A stretch of DNA of 64,000 nucleotides from Dermanyssus gallinae (lineage: Eukaryota; Arthropoda; Arachnida; Mesostigmata; Dermanyssidae): NCBI GenBank assembly GCA_003439945.1, contig QVRM01005976.1, forward strand, positions 186,001-250,000, in the 5' to 3' direction. The translations under genes were made by a program, and so were the position numbers. The notes under the pieces were generated by a model, which saw nothing but the letters and a program-made list of their open reading frames with translations, had not been told where the DNA came from and made no database searches. Of the stretch, positions 12,366 through 24,394 are shown piece after piece (the first letter of the stretch is position 1; every line of letters begins with the position of its first letter).

Positions 12366-12552
12366 AGGCTTCGACGCCAACCAGCCCCGAGAAGTCATCG
12401 CACTTTACACGGACGCCTTCGAGGAGGCGGCTTTACGGCGGGCGAACGGTGACAACCTCTTGACAACCAGTGAAGTAATAGTCACGATGTTCGACGAAGC
12501 ATCGCAGCGAAGCAATCAATTAATCAATCGGGCCTTTCGATCTCTTCAGCAG
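12366..12552 (+). CDS. Candidate internal exon, unknown product
   Basis: A 62-codon open stretch reads GFDANQPREVIALYTD and continues with an acidic/alanine helix-like segment and SEVIVTMFDEA. Its third positions are GC-rich in the first half, unlike the surrounding DNA. It begins after a pyrimidine-leaning stretch ending in AG (12365) and ends at CAG|GTAGCG (12552/12553), a reasonable donor that keeps a codon boundary. The frame stays open past the donor to a stop at 12612. I do not recognise the protein and give it no function. No flanking exon was found, and the acceptor is weak. It could be a chance frame or a fragment of a mobile element. Confidence 0.3.
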
Positions 12553-12612
12553 GTAGCGCAGCGACTTCCATGTCGCATGAAATCCTTGAACCAATTCATT
12601 ACATACCAGTAG

Positions 12613-14440
12613 TGCTGTGGTACGCGGCAAAACATATCCTACTGGTTTGGACTGAATTTGGGACTAAATAGATTCAAGGGAGAAATGGCCATGTCGCAGA
12701 AGAATCTACTGCAATGACGAAGGATGAATGGTGACAACGACAACGACGACGACGACGACGACAATGATAATGATAGTGATTATGATTGGCTAACTAATCA
12801 AATTGCTAAATTGCTATGGTACTGTTTTCAGGCGAATGGGTCGGTTGGTCGGCGAATTGAGTGGTTTCGGCCGTGAACCGTGTGTGGATGGATAAATGTA
12901 ACTGTCTATTTCGGTGTATGCAAAGTACAATCGGAGGCCGAAAAGTATAGCAGAGTCGACGTTGCGACTCAAGTGACTCTATGGTACATCCGAGTTACAC
13001 ATCCGAGGTTCAGGAAGGGCTTCTCTTCCAGACGACGGGCTAGCAGCTAATAGACGACACTATTATTATTATTATGAAGTGGCCCGTGGTCGCTTCTGGA
13101 AATATTTCAATTGATTTATTGCTGGCGACTGGCTTGCAGTAACAAGTATATGCTATTGTCTGTTCTCTTTCTCGGTCTGGTCTCAAGAGGATGTCGCACG
13201 ACGGCGCCCCGACCTGCAGGTATCGCCAAGATTGTTGAGACTGAGCGAGTTAGTTAACTATCTGCCTTACGCGAGTGCCTTTAGATCATCAAGTGTGCGC
13301 ACGTTCCGTTCATCGTTGCCGTTGCTAGCCTATATGGCTAGTCTGTATCCAGCATATTGTTGTGATTACGTTTCGGAGTAATGCACTACTACTGGCACTA
13401 CTGTTCGTTCAGCATTGATCACAATTAGCGTCTCATTGTTGCTGCGCTTGCGTGCGTACAGCAACAAAACCGAGAAAGAGTATTGACGGCCTGCTCACTT
13501 TGAAAGTCACAACAAACACCTGCATTCTTCTCGAATAGTCCCAAGCAAGAATCTCGGGAGACAGATAGACGGATGAGCCATAGGCTCAAACACTTTGCAC
13601 GATAGAATACAATGTTCGCACGTCAAGGGCTTATTCTCTATCCTCTTGCCAGTAGTAGCCTGAATTAGGCTCCCCCATGGTGTTCGCGACGCAAGCGCTC
13701 TGCAGGTATTCAAGAAGGAAGCTACGAAGTACCTCATTGAATTCAGTGAGCCTTCAACCAAAAAAATTTTGATAGGCTGTTGCCAAGGAGAATATTGCTG
13801 CTGGGTTATTCCTGCACCTTTTCCACAAGAAAAACGACGTTTCAAATGAATCCATCAATCTCGATCCTAAAGTGTACAGTGTGAACACAACAACTGCACC
13901 AGATAATACTATCTACGCTCTCAGCGGGGCCCCAATACACGATTTCATTTATCATTGTCTGCCAGTATCTAGACATGCAGCTACATATAAGACACAGATC
14001 ACTTTCGTGTTGCTCTAAGTCGTTTGCTGCACTAGTTCCAATTAACGTGCGTTTTCTGTTTCTTTATCTGCCCTATTTGGCTCTCACAATATATTTTCAT
14101 TTCTATCTCTCTCTCTCCTTCTTGTTCGTTCTAATTTTTCCGTTTTTCATTCTGCTAATTGCTCAAAGTCCCGTTAAGACACCGTCTGACCGTAGATAAT
14201 GTGTCGTCCTGAACCAAGCACGGCCGTCATGCCGCTGCTGCTGCCGCCGCCGTCGCTTCAATAGTGTTCAATAATTATCTCTACAGGGCCCCACACTGGC
14301 GGGCTAATTCATTTAATTTATTATTATATATATTTTTCTTTATTCTTTCATATATACATGTGAATGTTTAAATCCACGGTGCCGATGGCTCACTCCTCAT
14401 CTATCACTCGTGTTATCTTTATGATGGCGGTGATGAACAA
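12613..14440. other. No gene seen; short (GAC)n tract
   Basis: A GAC/AAC-rich microsatellite lies at about 12735-12785 and a short TAT run at 13062-13074. A 112-codon minus-strand frame at 13507-13845 has no recognised domain. The remainder has no feature I can support. Confidence 0.4.
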
Positions 14441-14500
14441 GATGAAGATGGTGATGATGATGATGATGCTGTTGGTGACGTTGATAATGGTGATGCTGAT
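14441..14500. repeat. (GAT)n-type imperfect trinucleotide repeat
   Basis: Runs of GATGATG with GTTGGTGAC interruptions. Confidence 0.8.
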
Positions 14501-14646
14501 CAATGATAACGGCGACCGCCAACAGAGCATGGTCGAAGCGTTACGCCGCCATAGCATATCGGCTGCCACCACCACCATCACAATTACGATTATCTACTTT
14601 AATATATTACCTACTGCTAGAAAGGCCCTCACGCGATCAATAACAA

Positions 14647-14696
14647 ACAGCAGCAGCAGCAGCAACAACAACAACAACAACAACACTAACAGCAAC
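14647..14696. repeat. (CAG)n(CAA)n compound microsatellite
   Basis: Five CAG-type units followed by about seven CAA units and CAG-interrupted remnants, 50 bp upstream of a SINE insertion. Confidence 0.9.
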
Positions 14697-14757
14697 ACAG
14701 TGTGCATGCAATCCGCCCTCCAGCCATGCATCTGTGGCGATCAGATCTGTGTGCGAG

Positions 14758-14971
14758 TCGAGTCCGGTGATGGCGTGGTGGGTGCATTCGTCTCGGCGCC
14801 TCGCGACCACCGGGGGAGACACCAGATAGGTGCGCGGGTTCGAGCCCCACCGTTGCCCCACATTTGTCATTGAGGGGTGGTTCCGTCTATGAAGCAATGC
14901 GATAATCAGCAGCAGTCCCGTGGACGTTAAATCTTGGCTGAGGGTCAGCCCGAAAACTTTACTTTACACTT
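14758..14971 (+). mobile_element. tRNA-derived SINE, family 1, copy 1
   Basis: The 5' part looks like a tRNA: an A-box-like TGGCGTGGTGG at about 14771-14781 and a B-box GGTTCGAGCCC at 14837-14847, which are RNA polymerase III internal promoter elements. The body carries the family-specific stretch CTATGAAGCAATG, then GTGGACGTTAAATCTTGGCT and a tail ending CCGAAAACTTTA. The copy is bounded by a perfect 15-bp target-site duplication, AGATCTGTGTGCGAG, at 14743-14757 and 14972-14986. That fixes both ends and implies reverse-transcriptase-mediated insertion. Two further copies, at 25076-25260 and 44489-44667, define the family. SINEs encode no protein and depend on a partner LINE; which LINE is unknown here. 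Confidence 0.92.
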
Positions 14972-14986
14972 AGATCTGTGTGCGAG

Positions 14987-17487
14987 GGAGATCAACTGTA
15001 TGTAGCTCGCGTGTATGGAGGAATACACCTGTGTCGTAGAAATTATCATAGTACTCGCCGCCGTTGTACCTGCTGCTGCTGCTGCTGGTTGTCGTTCACT
15101 GTTGCAGGCAGATGCGTGGTCACCACCACGCCCCGGAGACGTAAGGGCTGGGGACCCGACACTGGACGCGACCAGGAAGGGAGGAGGTAGGGAAAACGGA
15201 AGGAAGAAAGACGCAGCGCAGCGCAGGACGCTCACAGTGTCTGCAGGCAAACAATAGAGTGGTCCGCGCTCTGGTCCCGCGTGTAGCTGAGCTGGGCTGG
15301 CCTGGGCTGGGCCAAGCCGAACCGAACCACCCAAGGTGCAACGTGGTGCATGCATTCAAAGCGTGAAACGAGGTGATGCGTAGAACACTGCCACCGCCGC
15401 TGCCGCCTTGTTCTCCTTCTTCTATGTCATCGTCCGTCACGGTAGTAGCGGCGTGAAGGCGGATCAGACCGTGCTATCTGCTCTGATCAACGAAATGATG
15501 AGATACGTCGCGGAATGGCCAGTATCGTCCCATACTATCGTCGCATTGCGCGCACAGATTGCGGTGCTGATCATATAACAAATGCGTTATAATGCGCAAT
15601 GCCCAATGAGAATTGCACACGTCAATTGGTTCAGAATCGACGTGCATGCGATGACACGAATGAGATTGAGAGGGGGCGGGAAGGGGGCGCATTGAGCGAC
15701 TAGACCGGAACGAAACAATGAACGACTCGGCCTGTGGGGGGAATGCATGACGAACCCCGTCTAATAAGTCGATCTATTCAATCTCGCTTCGTATACGTAC
15801 GCACCAAAGTATCACGTAGGGTTCAGCTAGCCCGTTAGCGTTCTACCTAACACACCTCACCGCGATATATTAGATCGTCGTCATCTCTCTCTCTTTCCCT
15901 CCTCTCACTATCTCAATTTCTCTTTCTTCCGAACCTCGAAATACGTGTCAGGATGTAAGTCATGCGCAATCTATCTGGCATAACGTCATAATCGAAGTGC
16001 AATCGAAATTAAATGAACTGGCCTCTTCTTGAGGTTCTGTGCGACGCGCGCCACCTGTCAAAGTTTACATAGAAGTCAAGCCAAGTTCCATGTCGGCCGA
16101 ACTCTAACAAGGCCTGCCCGCAGCAATATCGGAAATATCACCACTAGTGTACTGCACAGTGTATGATCGGAAACAAGTCTGCTTCCGATATACCTCACGC
16201 CACCTAAAGAGTTTAAGTTACGTTGCTGCCTTATTTATCGTTTTCGGGAATACCTAACGTCCGTTATAGCTCGCTTTCACATTAATAGTTTGCTACAATC
16301 ATGTATCTGGGGTTTAGATTAATGCATGCGTCTGCCCAGAGTAGATATCTGGTGCACGGCATTTGCCAGGATAGTAGCTGTACCCAGGCGCCTGTTGAGT
16401 GAAATGCGCTGTATGTGACATTTGATTTTAACCTGATATGTCCTCTTACTTTTTAATCTATAACTATGAACACATTTAGCTAGTAGTCGATTAAAGCAGC
16501 ACAGCGTGAGTTTATCGTTATTTGTGGTAGCCTCCATTTGCTCTACCGTTGGTGGCAACCAAAGGCAGCCTCGAAGCAATACTAGGTAGGATAGAAAAAC
16601 ATATCATAAAGGAAAAGCCACTGATCTCAATCGTCAATGCTTCCGTTCCCGTCAAGCATATCCAACCGTTGCTAGTTTTTGCGAATCTTGCCGAACTACA
16701 TAATCAAACAAGCTGCCGGCTGCTTAAAGACCATTCAAATATACACAGTCATATTTACATCGAGGTGCTTACATAAGAAGATCGTTCACGACGGCCATAC
16801 TCTGTCACTACCATCAACGCCGATAAACATTGGCCGTATCACATATAGAACAAGAATGGAAAACCCCATACGTGTATTTAAAATAAACGAAGGCATATGT
16901 AATCTTAGCCGTTGACCTAGCCTTGATCTAAAACCTCGTTCGTACGAGGTCGCTATTGCGTCCTCCAGAAAACATATGGTTTGCGCATGTGGGGCAATAC
17001 ATTTTTTCGTACGATCTTTTCCGAACGTTTTTGAATTGGTGATATCCTAGACTTTGTTGTAGGCGAACCTTGATAAGATCCTATATGTTATCAAGGAGCA
17101 GCTCATGCAACCATACACGTACCAGCATTTGCCACTAAGCATCAGTGTTCTTAATACTAAAGCATTGCGAGAAAACTTCGCGAGTTCTTTGCATTAGAGT
17201 TTAGCTATATTATGCATATATGCATTACTGACAATAGACGTGAAATTGCGCAGTAATCAATATTCTCAGGAAGTACAGAAATATTGGTATCTCAACTGTA
17301 TTTGATACTTTTCCGAAGGGCACTCTATGTCTAAACATGTTGATCCTAGATTTTGCTTATAGGCTGATATTTTATATTATTCGTTAGTTGAGCATGAATA
17401 TCCTTATGAGAAAGCGCTTGTTTATTTCTAGTAGTGGAGCAGATAATAAGTGTTCCGAGTTTTTTATACACGGAGTTTTGCTGCGAT
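14987..17487. other. No gene seen
   Basis: 15.0-15.5 kb is GC-richer with a CTG run near 15070-15087. 15.5-17.5 kb is AT-richer and stop-rich. Short frames at 16319-16579 (-) and 16549-16776 (+) show no known domain. Confidence 0.4.
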
Positions 17488-17842
17488 GCGGCATGAACAT
17501 GACACCGTGCCGCCTATTTCAGGATCTCAGCAATAACTTTAGAGGAGAGTCAAAGAAACTTAACTATGGGTTGAAGTTTATTGTATACATGTTTTGATGT
17601 TTTTAGAAAAGTAGGAAAACTACTTCTTTTTATAATAGTTTTTTTACACACAATTTTAATTTTTTTTTTTTTTATTTATATTTTACTATTATAAAGCGTA
17701 TAGGTGGTAAATTATTGTAATATTCGCTTTGTTAAACTATTTTGATGCGTGAAGACATCAAGACAAGTGCTCGCTGATCATTGGAAAATTACATTGTGGT
17801 TCATTTTCACTTTTCCTTGCGACCGGGCGGTAGAGAGAGAAA
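17488..17842 (+). repeat. Left arm of long inverted repeat around an R1-type LINE relic
   Basis: This segment matches the reverse complement of 19622-19830. Shared landmarks in order are: ACACCGTGCCGCCTATTTCA, ATCTCAG, TAACTATG, AGACATC and TTGGAAAATTACATTG followed by GGTTCA. The left arm holds extra AT- and poly-T-rich sequence in its middle (about 17570-17760), so the arms differ in length. Identity over matched blocks looks to be roughly 75-85% by eye. Confidence 0.75.
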
Positions 17843-18124
17843 ACCTTGATTGAATGGGCCGCTAGCCTATCTGTATATACAAAAGCGACTGGAGGAACAA
17901 TTTGCAACGATATAGCCAGTAAAATGAAAGGACCCTCAAAGGTTCAGCAATCACAACTGCATCGAGTTCACAATAAAAATGCAGCAGCAACTGCTCCCAT
18001 CTTTTATCGCTTTATCTCAAAACGCTTTATCTCAAGGACGAGGAGCTCTTCAAGGCCGATCTCCAGAAGGCAATCTTTACAGATACCCAAAAAATACTGC
18101 AAGATACCCGAAAAGAGCTACCTG

Positions 18125-19130
18125 CCAAAAGGGATGTGAGGAACGCTTTTAACAGTCTACTGTGGACAGGGATTTTAAACACCCCAGTGTGAAAAAGGGC
18201 ATATGATGACGTCCTGAGGGAGAAAGATCTCCCACAATGAATGGAGATGTTTGCGTAAGCTGATCATCTGGCCGTCATAACTTAAGCAAAAACAAAGGAA
18301 GAAATCGAACTGATGATAACTAAGGCTCTTCAATCGACCAAGGTGGCTAGATCTGGGCTCCAACCTGTCCCGGAGAACAGCAAGGCCACTATCTTGACAG
18401 GAAGAAAAAGTGGACAACATGAAACTGATGTTAGGGGAGATCACGCAAGTAACAGAAGCCAGATACCCTAGCGTCATACTAGATACTTAGGGGCTCGATT
18501 CACGCCAGTAATCGCACGGCCAAGGCGGCTGAAATGGTTAACGCGAATTGGCAAGATCCTGCCAAACGTACACGGGCGTGGCGAGTGCTGACAGCCACTA
18601 TTAATGTCGGTTACGGAATCAATCGCACTACTCGAAGCGCCACTCTGGTTGCAGAACAATTTAAAAGCGAAGCGAAAGAAGACCGTAAGAAGGGCCCTAA
18701 GAAGCACGCGACGAACAGCGGCGCATATGATCTTGCCTACTGCATGCTTAGCACGTACGCAGCCTTAGTACGGGCTGGCTTTCTACCTTGGAACCTACAA
18801 TCGAAATCCAGCAAAGAAATGCAGAGAGATATAACGATGGGGTCGTGGCTGGAAGAGTGGGGTACCATCCCCACAGGCTCACCAAGTCCCTCATTTCGCT
18901 TGCTCATCCCGGACATAAAAACGTGGCAAGACCGTCCGGTGGGAAAAACGAGCTTTTCCTTGAGAAGTGTCTCACTAGTCACCGTGATTTCCAAAGCTAT
19001 CTCTTTCGTATAAGCAAAGCTCTGGAAATTTGGAATTATGCATGCATTGTGTGAAGGGCATCGACGATGACCTCGAGCACTCTCCTAAAATGCAAGGGCT
19101 TAGAGCACGCAAGAACAATCACCATAGCTC
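18125..19130 (+). pseudogene. Decayed R1-clade LINE reverse transcriptase
   Basis: Coding remnants in shifting frames follow the order of R1-type non-LTR elements. DVRNAFNSLLWTGIL (about 18134-18178) is palm motif A. FA*ADHLAVI (about 18250) is the active-site YADD strand with a stop inserted. ARFTPVIARP follows. Next come the C-terminal pieces AYCMLSTYAALVRAGFLPWN, WLEEWG and LIPDIKTWQDR. Last are remnants of the zinc knuckle (DDLEHS, then LLKCKGL in another frame). Motif B is missing, and the gap between motifs A and C is far too short, so an internal deletion is likely. Several stops make it non-functional. It sits entirely between the two inverted arms at 17488-17842 and 19622-19830. The LINE at 20321-20979 is a better-preserved member of the same clade. 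Confidence 0.75.
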
Positions 19131-19578
19131 TGCTAATATCCAGATGAACCTGAGAAGAACAAAAACAAGGAGCTCGAACACGAGACTCACTAATGAGTAA
19201 AATAAGGATGCTTGTAGGGTTCATATGCGGCACAGCATTAGCATGGCGCGCCTTGTAATCAAATGGGTTCGCAGGTCTTTAGCCAAGCACATCGAATCGA
19301 TGCGAAAACCCGTGTGTTAGGTGTGTTTAATAGGTAGGGTCTTGGCGCACCAACAGTCAACCGCTGGGGTCGAGTCTCATTTGGCTCGAAAGCTGGAACA
19401 TGCCCTCCTTCACAAAAATATCAACAGATACATTTCTGTGTTGACGGATACAAACATAAATGCATATGATAAATATAGCATATGTGAATACGTGTATTTC
19501 TGTATAAATATATACATATACTATATGTAAATTTACTTCTTACTGTATATCTTATTTGTATTTTAAAGTCATTCTTTT

Positions 19579-19579
19579 C

Positions 19580-19636
<57 letters not shown>
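19579..19636. repeat. Compound (TA)n(GA)n microsatellite
   Basis: About 25 bp of TA followed directly by about 32 bp of GA, adjoining the right inverted arm. Confidence 0.95.
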
Positions 19637-19637
<1 letters not shown>

Positions 19638-19830
19638 CCGCAAGCACAGGGTGACAGTGAACCTCAATGTAATTTTCCAATATCAGAGGCTATTTGCTTC
19701 GATGTCTCATGCATCCAGATAGCTCCAACGCATAGTTAGGTAAGTTTGGCTCTACTCTAAGGTTGGGCCTGAGATGCTGAAATAGGCGGCACGGTGTCAA
19801 GTTCATGTCGCCTAGAAAATGTCGTGCTTG
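19622..19830 (-). repeat. Right arm of long inverted repeat
   Basis: Reverse-complement partner of 17488-17842. The outer edge is near 19830 and the inner edge merges into the (GA)n tract. About 1.8 kb of interior separates the arms. Confidence 0.75.
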
Positions 19831-20298
19831 TAAATTTCTAAACTTTTATATTCTGCCCCACTACTAGGCATGCAGGATCGCCATCTTACAGAGACCCTTA
19901 TGCTTAATCGTTGAACGCTAAACATTAAACACTTATAAGCAAGATCATGGCGACACATGAGATACCAATGTTTATGCACAGTTCAGGATCATTTATTACT
20001 ACCGCGTCAATATACGTTCGTCACCAGTAAGGTATATATGCATATGGTAGATCAACTCTGATACACATTAAGAGAGAGCAAAGTCGAGCCATACAACTTC
20101 ACTCTCATATGGTCGATCGGTTATCTGCTGACTTATCCGGCTTCGGTCGTTTAGTTGAAGGAGCCTTGAATTAACCTAGGCGCCACTTTTAATGTGTTCT
20201 GTATCGTTTATCACAACACCTGTTGATGTTGTTTTACTACTGTTGCTCAGATGCACTTGATTTTTGAGCAAATTTTTTACATGTAATAATGTACTGCG
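19831..20298. other. No gene seen
   Basis: About 470 bp of AT-rich sequence with no recognisable feature. Confidence 0.45.
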
Positions 20299-20320
20299 TA
20301 TATATATATATATATCCAAA

Positions 20321-20979
20321 ATGCTGCCATGGGACCTCCTAGTGGCTGAACGAAGTAAAATGTATCTAGACGAAGGTCTGGATCTCACCAGGGCCAGGAG
20401 TGCCACCATATCGGCCTGGCATGAGGAATGGGCGCAGGTAAGACCCGGTGTGACCACAGGGAGCTGGACCAAGAGTCTGATACCGGACCTCAGGGTATGG
20501 TATGACCGCCGACACGGGGAGCTTTCCTACTGGACGACTCAGGTTCTGACCGGACACGGCCAGTTCCAGAGCTACCTGTCAAGGATCAAGAAGGCCATCA
20601 GCGATATCTGCGTACTGTGCGACTCTGGAGAAACGGACAACGTAGAGCATACTGTTCTGCGGTGTGATGCTCTCAGGGAAGCACGGGACGCAGCACCAAC
20701 CGCTGTGAGGGCCGACCCATCAAGGAGGTGGTCTCCCATATGATGACTTCGGCGGAGGCATGGAGGGAGGCGACGAACTTGTTCGACGCTGTTTTGACAC
20801 TCAAGACAGCCAAGGAAACGGCCAGGCGGGAGAGGTTTGAGCGGGTCTCTCGGGAGAGTGGTCGAGACGAGGAGCCGAGGGAGGGGGGAGGGGGTGGGGA
20901 GCAGCCAGGCCCTCATGGTCTCGACGCACCCTCACAGGACGGATTACAAAATGGCATCCCCCTATCCAACCGCAGGTAG
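20321..20979 (+). pseudogene. C-terminal part of R1-type LINE ORF2
   Basis: The first about 130 residues read as the region downstream of the reverse transcriptase palm in R1-clade elements: LPWDLLVAERSKMYLDEG, WHEEWAQ, GSWTKSLIPDLRVWYDRR, HGELSYWTTQVLTGHGQF and YLSRIKKA. A CCHC-type zinc knuckle of spacing C-x2-C-x9-H-x4-C (CVLC...EHTVLRC) follows. After about position 20728 the frame changes by a small indel, and coding similarity continues in another frame as VSHMMTSAEAWREATNLFDA and KTAKETARRERFERV. The knuckle is thought to bind nucleic acid during integration. The fragment lacks the endonuclease and palm, so it is inactive. It is much less decayed than the copy at 18125-19130, which suggests later insertion. 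Confidence 0.88.
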
Positions 20980-21045
20980 ACATGCGGGATGATAGTAAGG
21001 GATAGAGCTGATTGAAGGAGAACGGCAGGGACGCCTCTCCCACGG

Positions 21046-21194
21046 TTTCGATGTAATGCCAAAGTAATACCGAGCCTGGGGGGGTGGGGAGGAATCCGGG
21101 TTTAGTGGGTTTGCGAGTCTCACACTAGTCACGCAGGCTGCTAGTGGCGCATGTGCATCATGCATTACCGAAACCTCCCAGAACAAAAAAAAAA
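21046..21194 (+). repeat. LINE 3' untranslated tail, copy 1
   Basis: About 149 bp from TTCGATGTAATG to a terminal A run. It is almost identical to 50595-50740. Shared blocks include GGTTTAGTGGGTTTGCGAGT and GCTGCTAGTGGCGCATGTGC. Open frames on the opposite strand here are shared between the copies only because the DNA is shared. Confidence 0.9.
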
Positions 21195-21269
21195 TATATA
21201 TATATATATATAGCCCCTAAGTATTTATTAAGAATACAGATGGAGCGACAATTGTCTCCTGAAAACGTA

Positions 21270-21272
<3 letters not shown>

Positions 21273-21325
<53 letters not shown>
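21273..21325. repeat. (TA)n microsatellite
   Basis: A TA tract of about 46 bp with a short degenerate tail. Confidence 0.95.
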
Positions 21326-22629
21326 CAGTAATATCTTGTATATTTAATCATGAGGATGCCAAATAAAGGGATAATATGTACCGCGATTCAACAGGGAAAA
21401 CAAGCCGAATTAAAAAGCATCGCATAAAAATGAATTGTGCATTATTTGCTCGAAGGACAGCCGGCATAGGACCATTACTGAACTTTTACAACATAAATTG
21501 TACGCACGATTGAGTTAAACATACATATGCCATTACAGTTAGGGACACTGCATTGCACAATACGTGTAGGCGTATTTCTCAGAACGAATTTACAATTGTA
21601 GACAAAACAAATTGCTAATTGAATAGATCGTAAAACATACTGCGACAGTGCACTGAGTCAACAGGAATCTAGTCCATGATACAGTAGGTTAAAATTACAA
21701 AGAGCACATAGCCTTGAACTTTAGTTCTCAGGGTCTCATCTCAACTCATTGACACCAGCTTTGGTTGTTCTATTGTGGAAACCCCTGTCATTAACATGCT
21801 CTTTCTGCCGTTGCCTCACTGATCGAACAAGGCAACAAAACTGCATTTTGTTCATTTAAACAATGTAGCTTATTTGAGCATTTATTTAGTGTCAGATGCA
21901 AAATAGTCTTAGGTGTCAAGGGTCTGATAAACCTACTAGGCGAGGTACTAAATGAGCCTTTTATGTTATCCTATATGCATTTTAAAACGGAGCAAAAAAA
22001 TGTGATGCCAATTGAAGTGCGAAACGCTGTTCGATTACGCATTTTGGCACCATGAAAAAGTGGGAATTATATAAAAAAGCGAAATGGAAAAGCTCTGATC
22101 TGTTAAGTTGAGTATTTTACACTCCAACACTAACGAGGTTTCACTGCTTTACTGGTAGACTAGCGAATCGTCCGGCACATAATCTACCCAACAGTGACGC
22201 TGCCTAACAACTTAAAGGCAAATCGCATTGGTATAGGGAACATTTTAGCGTAGTCATCCGTCACTTTTGGTAATAAAAAAGTTACCAGGACTACCATAAG
22301 CTCTTGCATTTCAGCTACAAAGCTAGTTTTATAATAATAATAATAATAATAATTGCAATTGTGCAAAGACTCTTCTACACGTCAGACATTTTTCAAATAT
22401 GAAACAAGTAAACTGGTTAGAAGAGAACGAGTTTTGGCAAACTTAGGGCAGAGTACCTGTTAAGAATTGAGTAAGTAGATTGAAGTTATTTATGTGTCGC
22501 GGCGGTACTTTGGGGGCAGAACTTTCTGCTAATATACACTCTCATAATAGACAATAAGTCAACGATAGCTCGATCGCTCACTCATTTGGGCGATGATTTC
22601 TTTTTGGCGAACTTTCAGCCAGACAGCCA
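21326..22629. other. No gene seen
   Basis: About 1.3 kb of AT-rich, stop-rich sequence. A (TAA)n run is at about 22330-22352. Nothing else is supportable. Confidence 0.45.
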
Positions 22630-24360
22630 ACCATCCTACAGCAGCAGCAGCAGCTGCTGTTGCTGGTGGTGGTGGATTTTCCCTCTCGCCCCGGTTGGAT
22701 TACCATTTTCAATTGGAAACGGGGCGTGACCGCTCGTAGACTGACTGTCGTAGTCGCACTATCTCTTGCTCCCACCGCCCCATCCACCGCCTATCACTTT
22801 TCCAGACTCAACTCAATACGCGGAGATTGAGAGACAGAGAGGGAGAGACAGGTAAATAGCAAAAAAGGCAACGAAATTGTACTTCCAAACATAAAACGTC
22901 AAAGTCTATACGACCAGACGACGGCAGCCAGGCAGCAGGCAGGTAGGAAGTTTGAGTGAGAGTCGAGAAAGGAAGATGATTCTATTTAATGGACATCGAC
23001 CGATATATGTGACACTTCACACCGCGGGTTGGTTTGGAGAGGAGCTTTGTCACATTATGAGACTTCGAAATACGCCATTGCGAATCGCACCTATATATAT
23101 ATATATATATATACTATAAAAAAAAAATATATATATATATATGCTATGAAAATAACGCGAACGACCCGCGAAAAAACAATCAACAAAGAGACAGAAATGA
23201 AATCTTGATTCGTTATCTGAGAGTGTTCTCGATATTGTGGGATCTAGGGAGGGGGTGGAACTTCGAGGAAACCTTCTAGGTCATTCCCGTCACGTAGCGG
23301 CGCTGCTGCTGATGCTAAAGCAACCAGGACGACCAGCGGTGGGTCGACCATGAACAAAACCACGACGGCGGTAGCGGCGGGATATCGATAAGCTTTATGA
23401 CAGCGGTGCAAGCAGTTGATTGTTTTTGCATTGACGACGGTGTCGTCAGCATTTTTGGTGATTATTATGTTGATGGCGGCCTAATAACCAACGCCCTACT
23501 TTTTGCCCTACTTCTTCTCCGCCAGCTTCCTTTTCTGTTTTTTTTTGCTTATCTTCTGCTTTTCTTTTCTGCTACGTTTTCTTCTACGCTAAGACTTAGT
23601 ACATATGCCGGTTACAAGGTTGCAGTTCATCTGGTTAGCGTGTCGGCAAAAACGAACTAGGGTGGGTCGGTCGGCCGGTCGGCGCGGCGTCAACGCGCGT
23701 CAGTTGTTTCGGGGGGCATTATTTTTTCGTCGTACACTTCCTCGATACCAAGGCACAAATCAGGACAGGATTAGAGAGGAGGACACTATCAGGACAGGAG
23801 GCTCAAATCAATCCCGCAGCCGAGACGCCGGGAGAAGCACAGGAAAATCAGGCGGTAGGCGCAGAGCGAAAGCGAAACAGCACGACAGCGAACAAAGCGT
23901 CAGTGAGGGGACGTCGAGGGTAGGAGATTTTATGGTAGTCGGGGAACGTTAGGGCCAGAGAGAGAAGGAAGAGAGGTGGATGTCCAGATCGATTTTACAC
24001 TTAGACGAAGTGGCGTTGCTTTGCGTCCACTACGGCACTCAAACTAGCCACTAGCAAGCCCGGACCGTATAATGGCGGATAGGTAGCGTTTCGAGAATGA
24101 GAGATGAAAAACGTGAACATCGGCGCATCGGCGAAAAAGGAGATAGGCGCACGTGAGAGAAAGAGAAAGGGGCGCGACGAAGAGAAAGAAAAAATCCGCG
24201 AGGCTGGCTAGATGAAAAGAAAAGAAACAGACACAATATACTGGGGTTCGTCGACAGAAACAGTTCTGTGAAGAACCGCCGGATAAATAGTGTAAAATGT
24301 GCATTAGCAGAAAGCAAGAGATAGATAGATCGTCGCAGCCGGTAGAATGATCGAGACATA
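22630..24360. other. Simple-repeat-rich, GC-richer block without a recognised gene
   Basis: CAG/CTG runs lie near 22639-22666, (TA)n at 23094-23113 and 23129-23141, TC/TTC-rich stretches at 23500-23590 and purine-rich stretches at 24080-24200. Frames at 23605-23952 and on the minus strand at 24044-24551 are compositionally biased and match no domain I know. Confidence 0.4.
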
Positions 24361-24362
24361 TT

Positions 24363-24394
<32 letters not shown>
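24361..24394. repeat. (CAA)n microsatellite
   Basis: About ten CAA/ACA units. Confidence 0.95.

Larger units (their letters stand above)
20299..21212 (+). mobile_element. 5'-truncated R1-clade LINE flanked by (TA)n
   Basis: The element runs from about 20316 to the end of a poly-A run at 21194. It contains the C-terminal coding part (20321-20979) and a 3' untranslated tail (21046-21194). It is bracketed by (TA)n at 20299-20315 and 21194-21212. The likeliest reading is insertion into a pre-existing TA microsatellite, which then supplied the duplicated target. The 5' truncation is typical of target-primed reverse transcription. The same 3' tail occurs again at 50595-50740. Confidence 0.85.

Noticed and set aside
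13507..13845. A 112-codon minus-strand frame with a possible acceptor (CCTGCAG)
   Set aside because: No convincing donor, no recognised domain, and the opposite strand is similarly open in part.
19321..19400. Another tRNA-like SINE head (GGGTCGAGTCTC)
   Set aside because: Only a weak B-box is visible; no A-box at the right distance and no match to either SINE body.
20962..21186. A minus-strand frame whose peptide recurs at 50454-50735
   Set aside because: The peptide recurs only because the LINE 3' tail DNA is duplicated; it is antisense to the element.
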